Assembly: GCA_002404375.1 (NCBI GenBank)
Contig: DHJO01000014.1
Location: forward strand, 1-10,972
Length of the DNA: 10,972 bases
Source of the DNA: Gemmatimonadales bacterium UBA4718
Lineage (GTDB): Bacteria > Gemmatimonadota > Gemmatimonadetes > Gemmatimonadales > Gemmatimonadaceae
Direction of reading: 5' to 3'
The position numbers and the translations under genes are program-made. The notes under the pieces were generated by a model. That model did no database searches and was not told the DNA's origin. It saw only the letters and a program-made list of their open reading frames with translations. Shown one piece after another: positions 6,932 to 10,972 of this stretch. Position 1 is the first letter of the stretch. Every line of letters begins with the position of its first letter.

Positions 6932-6956
6932 CAAAAGAATATTCAGGCGAGACTAC

Positions 6957-7838
6957 ATGAAGATTCCAGATCGAAGAACATGTTGTTATCTCCTCTCTGG
7001 CTTCGCGCTTGCCTGCGGTGGAACTCGAAGCGTGCCGCCAAGCGCTCCTTCCCCACTGCCCGTTTCCCCGGTCCCTCAACCAGCAGTTCCTGTCGCGCCT
7101 ACGGCCGGATTGTCATCCTTCAAGTACACGCCCGGCACAGTCAGGTACAGAATCTCGAGAAGTGCCGTCATTGAGAGCACTAGTCCGGACTCACTTGCCC
7201 ATCGGGAAATTTCCACCAATATCACCCACGAGCTACTAACCCTGGAACCGGTAGATCAGGCAATAAATCTCACAGCTCTGATAGACACTTCTGCGACAAC
7301 CACCCAAGGATTGATTGGATCAGTCCAGTCTGTCCAGCTACCTGTCCAGATCTCCGGTTCATTCACGGACAGCGTCCTGACAGTCGATACAGAGGCTACT
7401 AACGGAAAATGCGATGCAGTCAGCTCGATGCTGGTAACGGACCTCCACAATCTGCTGATTGCATTCCCGGAACGGTTGTCAACGGGAGTGAGTTGGAAGG
7501 ACTCGACAGACGTACAGGGTTGCCAAGCCGGCCTAGCAACATCCGCACATACGACCAGGTCCTACGTCGTTTCAGGGGAGGCTTCGTACGAAGGTCATCC
7601 AGTGCTGGTAATTCTGAGAACGGACACGACTCGCGCTAAGGGAGAAGGAGGGCTTCAGCAACATCGAGTATCAATCGACGCAACTGGAACTGGAACTGCA
7701 CTCTACTACCTCGATACTGCAGCCGGTCGAATTGTCCATCTGACGGTCAATCAGCTCCTCGATCTCGGCGTAACAGCCTCAGCTAGACGGTCTCAGTTCA
7801 AGCAGAGTTCCAAACAGGATTTCCAGATCGTTCCCTAA
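6957..7838 (+). CDS. Putative lipoprotein of unknown function
   Basis: A 293-residue protein I do not recognise. The N-terminus has basic residues, a hydrophobic run (YLLSGFALA) and a lipobox-like ALAC with Cys20 followed by GG, so export and lipid anchoring are likely. A Pro/Val/Ala-rich linker (about 24-50) precedes a mature domain that appears mostly beta strand, rich in Thr, Ser and Val. It has an even pattern of strands (VRYRISRSAVIES, INLTALID, VQLPVQISGSF, VLVILRTDTT) and two cysteines at about 150 and 193 that might form a disulfide. The start at 6957 is chosen over 6903 because it puts the signal at the N-terminus, has a modest GCGAG upstream, and avoids the rnpB terminator. The stop overlaps the dnaN stop by 4 bp. 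Extracytoplasmic location is inferred; no enzyme motif is visible. Confidence 0.82.
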   Translation: MKIPDRRTCCYLLSGFALACGGTRSVPPSAPSPLPVSPVPQPAVPVAPTAGLSSFKYTPGTVRYRISRSAVIESTSPDSLAHREISTNITHELLTLEPVDQAINLTALIDTSATTTQGLIGSVQSVQLPVQISGSFTDSVLTVDTEATNGKCDAVSSMLVTDLHNLLIAFPERLSTGVSWKDSTDVQGCQAGLATSAHTTRSYVVSGEASYEGHPVLVILRTDTTRAKGEGGLQQHRVSIDATGTGTALYYLDTAAGRIVHLTVNQLLDLGVTASARRSQFKQSSKQDFQIVP

Positions 7839-8947
7839 TCGACGAGGCGGAGCGGCATTACCAAGCACATGTATGATGCTGGGTCCTTCCAGCCCTCTGG
7901 CTCTATCGTCGCAGCTCTCTCTGGAGCTTTGAACGTCAATTTCACTTCATCGGTTGGCATATAGCGCAAAATTTCGAGCAGGTAGCTCGCATTAAAACCG
8001 ATATCCAGCTGATCTCCCGTATAGCGGATCGGAAGCTCGTCCTGGGCTTCACCCAGGTCTGGAGTCTGAACACTGAATTTCAACATCCCGGAATTGAACG
8101 ACAGCCGGATTCTATGAGTCTGGTCCGAAGCAATTACTGACATTCGTTTCAGCGCGCTTGCCAAAGCTACTTTATCGGCGACAGCTACTTTGTCGTTGTC
8201 CTTCGGAATTACCTGCTCATAGTTCGGATATGGACCTTCGATAAGGCGCGTGAAAACTGCCGTAAACGGCGACCGGAAACCGATATGGTTGTCCCCCCGC
8301 GCAATCTCAAGCTCCTCCTCAGGAGGAAATAGTCGTCTCACTTGTTCCAGCGCTTTCGGTGGAACGATCAGATCGCTCGACGGCGCATTAGCTGAGTCAA
8401 TTGGGACATCCATCTTTGCCAACCGATGCCCGTTAGTTGCGACCATCCGCATTTTATCCGGTCTGAGTTCCCATAACACACCATTCAAGATCGGCCGACT
8501 TTCCTCAGCAGACACTGCAAACGAAGTATGAGAAATCAACTGCTGCAGATCTCCCGAGCGAATCCGCCAGCTCTCACTAAATCGCACAGATGGAAATGTC
8601 GGAAATTCGTCCCGCGGGAGACCAAGAAGCTTGAACCGTGAGCGGCCACATTCGATCGTCACTCTTTGCTCTCCAACTGCACCAATCTTTACAGGAGCAG
8701 GGGGCAACTCTCGAGCAATCTCACTCAGTTTTTTTGCAGGAATGGTAACAGCACCAGGAACGTCTACATCCGCCATTACTTCCGTGCTCACTGCAATATC
8801 GAGATCGGTTCCGGACAGCTTGATTCCCTTATCCGTCGTCTCGAGTAGGATATTTGCCAAAACAGGGAGTGTCGTCTTCGCTGGGATGCTGGCAGCTACA
8901 GCCGCAAGCCCTTCCTGAAGCTTTTCGCGAGAGATCGTGAAGCGCAT
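7835..8947 (-). CDS. dnaN: DNA polymerase III subunit beta (sliding clamp)
   Basis: A 370-residue clamp of the usual length for the family, with three repeated domains of roughly 120 residues. It forms a ring dimer on DNA that tethers the replicative polymerase and recruits repair factors. Recognisable family segments include the N-terminus MRFTISREKL, TTLPVLANILLE, the DLDIAVSTEV strand, AVSAEESRPILNGVLWEL, TNGHRLAKMDVPI, FNASYLLEILRYM and the C-terminal VMPLRL (363-368) that lines the hydrophobic partner-binding cleft. The ATG at 8947 has GAGGG about 6 nt upstream. It follows dnaA on the same strand after 197 bp that may hold its own promoter and origin-related sites. The stop overlaps that of the convergent lipoprotein gene. 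Confidence 0.98.
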   Translation of the reverse strand: MRFTISREKLQEGLAAVAASIPAKTTLPVLANILLETTDKGIKLSGTDLDIAVSTEVMADVDVPGAVTIPAKKLSEIARELPPAPVKIGAVGEQRVTIECGRSRFKLLGLPRDEFPTFPSVRFSESWRIRSGDLQQLISHTSFAVSAEESRPILNGVLWELRPDKMRMVATNGHRLAKMDVPIDSANAPSSDLIVPPKALEQVRRLFPPEEELEIARGDNHIGFRSPFTAVFTRLIEGPYPNYEQVIPKDNDKVAVADKVALASALKRMSVIASDQTHRIRLSFNSGMLKFSVQTPDLGEAQDELPIRYTGDQLDIGFNASYLLEILRYMPTDEVKLTFKAPERAATIEPEGWKDPASYMCLVMPLRLVD

Positions 8948-9144
8948 CCCTTGCCCTCTGTGGAATTCGGGTGATGTACTAGTAGTCTCTTTTTAAAGAG
9001 ATTAAAAAGCAGTAGCGGTAGTAGGGTAGTGTGGACCTGTGTCGAGTCGGTCTAACTTATGAGAGCAGCTTGATTTCCGCTATGCCGGCTAATGTGTGGT
9101 AAGATGTTGGTAACGCGAGTTGCTGAAGGTTGTCGACATCACTT
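8948..9144. other. dnaA-dnaN intergenic region, candidate origin or regulatory region
   Basis: This 197-bp spacer has an A/T-rich patch at about 8988-9008 containing the dyad listed separately. It also has three TGTGG cores (8959-8963, 9030-9034, 9095-9099), the conserved half of reverse-oriented DnaA boxes. None matches TGTGGATAA fully: 8959 continues with AATT, 9030 with ACCT and 9095 with TAAG. A CTTTCCACA lies inside the end of dnaA (9161-9169). Bacterial origins often sit beside dnaA, so this is one of two candidate places. No good dnaA terminator is visible. Confidence 0.4.
8986..9001. promoter_or_regulatory. A/T-rich dyad upstream of dnaN
   Basis: TCTCTTT (8986-8992) and AAAGAGA (8995-9001) form a perfect 7-bp inverted repeat separated by TT, followed by TTAAAAAG. 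It lies about 40-55 bp upstream of the dnaN start, where a promoter or operator would be expected. A role as a duplex-unwinding or operator element is possible but unproven. Confidence 0.4.
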
Positions 9145-10572
9145 TCATGAAGCTGTGATCCTTTCCACACGAACCGGCGCTGAGATAAAGGTTTCCAACA
9201 TTCCGCGAAGTCGATTAATGCGTGTCTTGAGGTCAGAATCCTGGTTAATGGATTCCTGAACCTTGTCGATGCTGTGAATTACCGTGGAATGATCACGTCC
9301 GCCAAACGCATTTCCGATTTCTACCAGCTGAGTGGCAAGAAGCTCTCTCGCCAGGTACATAGCGATCTGACGGGGAATAGTGAGGTTTTTTGTTCTCGTC
9401 TTGGAGCGTAGGCCATCAACGGTTACTCCCCACTCTTTTGCGACTGCCTGCTGGATGGTAAGAATTGTGAGCTTTCCATTGGGCTCTGCCTCGAGTCCTT
9501 CGATTGCTCGAAGCTTGTCCCTGAGGGCCTCGCGAGCGACTTCAACAGTAATGTCTTTGTGTTTTAGGGAAGCATACGCGAGAAGCTTGATTATGGATCC
9601 CTCGAGCTCTCTGACGTTGGAACGGACGTGCTCGGCGATAAAGTGAATTACATCGTCAGGGATTGTTAGCTCGAGGCGGTCGACGTGTGCTTTCTGCTTC
9701 AGGATGGCGACACGGTGCTCAAAATCAGGTAGCGTAATGTCAGCGACCATTCCCCATTCGAAGCGACTTTTTAGGCGGTCTTCCAAACCAGGGATTTCAG
9801 ATGGTGGACGGTCACTGGTGAGAACGATCTGACGGCCGCCCTCGTAGAGTGCATTGAATGTGTGAAAGAACTCTTCCTGGGTTGCTTCCTTGCGGCCCTT
9901 CAGAAAATGAACGTCATCGATCAGAAGGAGATCCACCTCGCGGTAACGCCGGCGAAAATCAGCGACAGTCCGTTCACCGATTGAGCTTATGAGCTCATTC
10001 ATGAATTGTTCAGCTGCGACATAAGTGATTCGTGTTCCTGAGTTTCGATCGAGCGTATCGTGCGCAATTGCCTGCATTAGATGGGTCTTTCCAAGCCCGG
10101 TGTCTCCGTAGATAAAGAGCGGATTGTAGACCTTGCCCGGAGCCTGGCTTACTGCATGAGCGGCAGCAGCGGCGAGCTCATTCGATTTACCTATCACAAA
10201 AAGGTCAAAGGTGTAACGCTGGCTGAGTGGAGGGGAGCTACTGCCGTTTTGTATTGGCGCGGGTCTTGTGACAGCAGCAGGCGGAGCGACGAAAAAGTCC
10301 ATCTGAGAGCGCTTCTTCCGCTCCTCGTTCACCCGGAATACCACGTTCATGGGATATCCGAGGACTATTGGACAGAAGCTCGACAGTAGGCCAGCGTGTT
10401 TGGAATCATTCCAGTCTGCGGTGAACTGGTCCGGAGCGCCGACAAAAAGGGTACTCCCTTCGATGGAAAGAGCTTCTGTGGGCTCCAGCCACGCCTGGAA
10501 AGTTTGATCCGGGAGCTCTTGACGGGCGCGATCGAGTAAGCGGTTCCAGACTTCGGCAGGACTCAGCGGCAT
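9145..10572 (-). CDS. dnaA: Chromosomal replication initiator protein DnaA
   Basis: A 475-residue initiator that binds DnaA boxes, oligomerises with ATP and opens the origin. Domain I (about 1-85) has the [13 protein letters not shown] and QTFQAWLEP segments. Domain II (about 86-118) is a short Pro/Ser/Ala-rich linker. Domain III is the AAA+ ATPase, with [12 protein letters not shown] at its start, Walker A GDTGLGKT (156-163), Walker B LLLIDD (215-220), sensor I-like IVLTSD, an arginine-finger region in [10 protein letters not shown], and NVRELEGS. Domain IV carries the DNA-binding signature [15 protein letters not shown] (424-438). Family consensus has FVVGKSNRFAHAAA where this protein has [14 protein letters not shown], a minor change. 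The start at 10572 matches the family N-terminus, though no strong Shine-Dalgarno is seen. It diverges from rpmH and precedes dnaN. Confidence 0.98.
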   Translation of the reverse strand: MPLSPAEVWNRLLDRARQELPDQTFQAWLEPTEALSIEGSTLFVGAPDQFTADWNDSKHAGLLSSFCPIVLGYPMNVVFRVNEERKKRSQMDFFVAPPAAVTRPAPIQNGSSSPPLSQRYTFDLFVIGKSNELAAAAAHAVSQAPGKVYNPLFIYGDTGLGKTHLMQAIAHDTLDRNSGTRITYVAAEQFMNELISSIGERTVADFRRRYREVDLLLIDDVHFLKGRKEATQEEFFHTFNALYEGGRQIVLTSDRPPSEIPGLEDRLKSRFEWGMVADITLPDFEHRVAILKQKAHVDRLELTIPDDVIHFIAEHVRSNVRELEGSIIKLLAYASLKHKDITVEVAREALRDKLRAIEGLEAEPNGKLTILTIQQAVAKEWGVTVDGLRSKTRTKNLTIPRQIAMYLARELLATQLVEIGNAFGGRDHSTVIHSIDKVQESINQDSDLKTRINRLRGMLETFISAPVRVERITAS

Positions 10573-10580
10573 GACGCGCT

Positions 10581-10609
10581 ACCCTAGCCGTTTTATGTGG
10601 AAAAGTCAA
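10581..10609 (-). promoter_or_regulatory. Candidate dnaA promoter
   Basis: On the minus strand TTGACT (10609-10604) is a good -35 box, followed after exactly 17 bp by TAGGGT (10586-10581), a weak -10 match. Transcription would begin almost at the dnaA ATG (10572), giving a leaderless or near-leaderless message, in line with the lack of a Shine-Dalgarno. A DnaA-box-like site lies within the spacer. Confidence 0.4.
10596..10604 (-). promoter_or_regulatory. DnaA box-like site in the dnaA promoter region
   Basis: The minus strand reads TTTTCCACA, one mismatch from the consensus TTATCCACA. It sits just upstream of dnaA and between the putative -35 and -10 boxes, where bound DnaA would block RNA polymerase. 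DnaA is known to repress its own gene in several bacteria; autorepression here is inferred from position. Confidence 0.5.
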
Positions 10610-10639
10610 ACCAGCGAGAAGAGAACTGCTTTGCGTGAC

Positions 10640-10668
10640 TTGACCTATCTTCAATGCTGGAATAGTTT
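10640..10668 (+). promoter_or_regulatory. Candidate rpmH-rnpA promoter
   Basis: TTGACC (10640-10645) matches five of six -35 positions. A 17-bp spacer then leads to TAGTTT (10663-10668), a weaker -10; AATAGT (10661-10666) is an alternative with a 15-bp spacer. Transcription would start near 10675 and leave a leader of about 37 nt that contains the rpmH Shine-Dalgarno GGAG (10701-10704). Confidence 0.45.
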
Positions 10669-10711
10669 TACCGGCTCTCGACAGCAACTTATTGGTTTCT
10701 GGAGCATTGTA

Positions 10712-10876
10712 ATGGGCAAGCCTACATATCGTCCCCGCAACAAGCGCCGTATTCGCACACATGGCTTCAGGTTGCGCATGGCTACTAAATGGGGACGCGA
10801 AGTTCTAAGCCGCCGCCGGAAGAAAGGACGTAAACGGCTTACCGTCCAACTGCCCTCCAAGTACGCCGGCGTATAA
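10712..10876 (+). CDS. rpmH: 50S ribosomal protein L34
   Basis: A 54-residue, strongly basic ribosomal protein. It reads [19 protein letters not shown], then [20 protein letters not shown] and RKRLTV. The NKRRxxxTHGFRxRM and [15 protein letters not shown] blocks are diagnostic for L34. The family is often about 44-46 residues; here a tail of about ten residues (QLPSKYAGV region) extends the C-terminus. The ATG at 10712 is chosen over an upstream in-frame ATG at 10571 because it gives the family N-terminus and has GGAG 7 nt upstream. The rnpA frame begins directly after or overlapping its stop, as in the classical rpmH-rnpA operon. Confidence 0.96.
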   Translation: MGKPTYRPRNKRRIRTHGFRLRMATKWGREVLSRRRKKGRKRLTVQLPSKYAGV

Positions 10877-10877
10877 G

Positions 10878-10972
10878 CGCCTCCGCTTTCCTCGGAACCG
10901 GCGGCTGACGAGAGAAGCCGATCTGGAGTCGGTACGACGTGCAGGGAAGCGGATGCAAACCGAGTGTCTCGA
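10878..10972 (+). CDS. rnpA: RNase P protein component, 5' fragment with unclear start (runs off right edge)
   Basis: The +1 frame relative to rpmH reads LRFPRNRRLTREADLESVRR and then AGKRMQTECL to the edge. This fits the conserved RnpA N-terminus (FPR..RLT...DFE.V...GKR). RnpA is the basic protein that helps RNase P RNA bind pre-tRNA. Its place just after rpmH is the classical one. The frame is open from 10809, after a stop at 10806, but holds no ATG, GTG or TTG before the conserved residues; the first ATG is at 10953, inside the domain. Only a CTG at 10905 or rarer codons such as ACG at 10863 could start it, so the true start cannot be given. The listed start simply marks where similarity begins. 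Confidence 0.78.

Noticed and set aside
6903..6956. Upstream ATG extending the unknown lipoprotein by 18 residues
   Set aside because: It starts within the loop of the rnpB terminator and would place a charged aromatic stretch ahead of the lipoprotein signal.
10571..10711. 47-residue N-terminal extension of L34
   Set aside because: Would overlap the dnaA start and remove the family N-terminus; the ATG at 10712 has a good Shine-Dalgarno.

Overview
The window is a chromosomal housekeeping segment around dnaA from a bacterium that most resembles Gemmatimonadota. The main clue is a lipoprotein with a GWxTD-type domain, a family I associate with that phylum and its relatives. A long L34 protein and lipoproteins with ALAC lipoboxes agree with this. 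Base composition looks moderate by eye (about half GC), lower than cultured Gemmatimonas, so an uncultured lineage is likely. The taxonomic call is inference.

Layout from left to right. Positions 1-1523 (minus) hold the N-terminal two thirds of DNA polymerase I. A terminator-like hairpin separates it from a GWxTD lipoprotein gene (1604-2989, minus). A soluble Hanks-type Ser/Thr kinase (about 3055-3951, plus) diverges from the lipoprotein gene. It converges on a one-helix membrane histidine kinase (3931-4878, minus). pyrE (4915-5472, plus) diverges from the histidine kinase gene and converges on an AraC-type regulator (5462-6367, minus). RNase P RNA (rnpB, about 6492-6879, plus) follows, with a strong intrinsic terminator. 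Next comes a small lipoprotein of unknown function (6957-7838, plus), convergent with dnaN (7835-8947, minus). dnaA (9145-10572, minus) lies upstream of dnaN. rpmH (10712-10876, plus) diverges from dnaA and is followed by the start of rnpA, which runs off the right edge. The right end is the classical rnpA-rpmH-dnaA-dnaN cluster, so the replication origin is probably close by.

How the parts fit together. DnaA starts replication, DnaN is the polymerase clamp, and PolA handles primer removal and repair. L34, RnpA and rnpB serve translation and tRNA maturation; both RNase P subunits lie within about 4.5 kb of each other. PyrE makes OMP for pyrimidine synthesis. The two kinases and the AraC protein are regulators with no partner gene beside them.

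I found no mobile element, CRISPR array, tRNA or defence island, and no evidence of a new multi-gene system. The points most worth a second look are: a lost catalytic aspartate in the PolA proofreading domain, an rnpA reading frame without a normal start codon, a DnaA box inside the putative dnaA promoter, and 3' overlap in all three convergent gene pairs.
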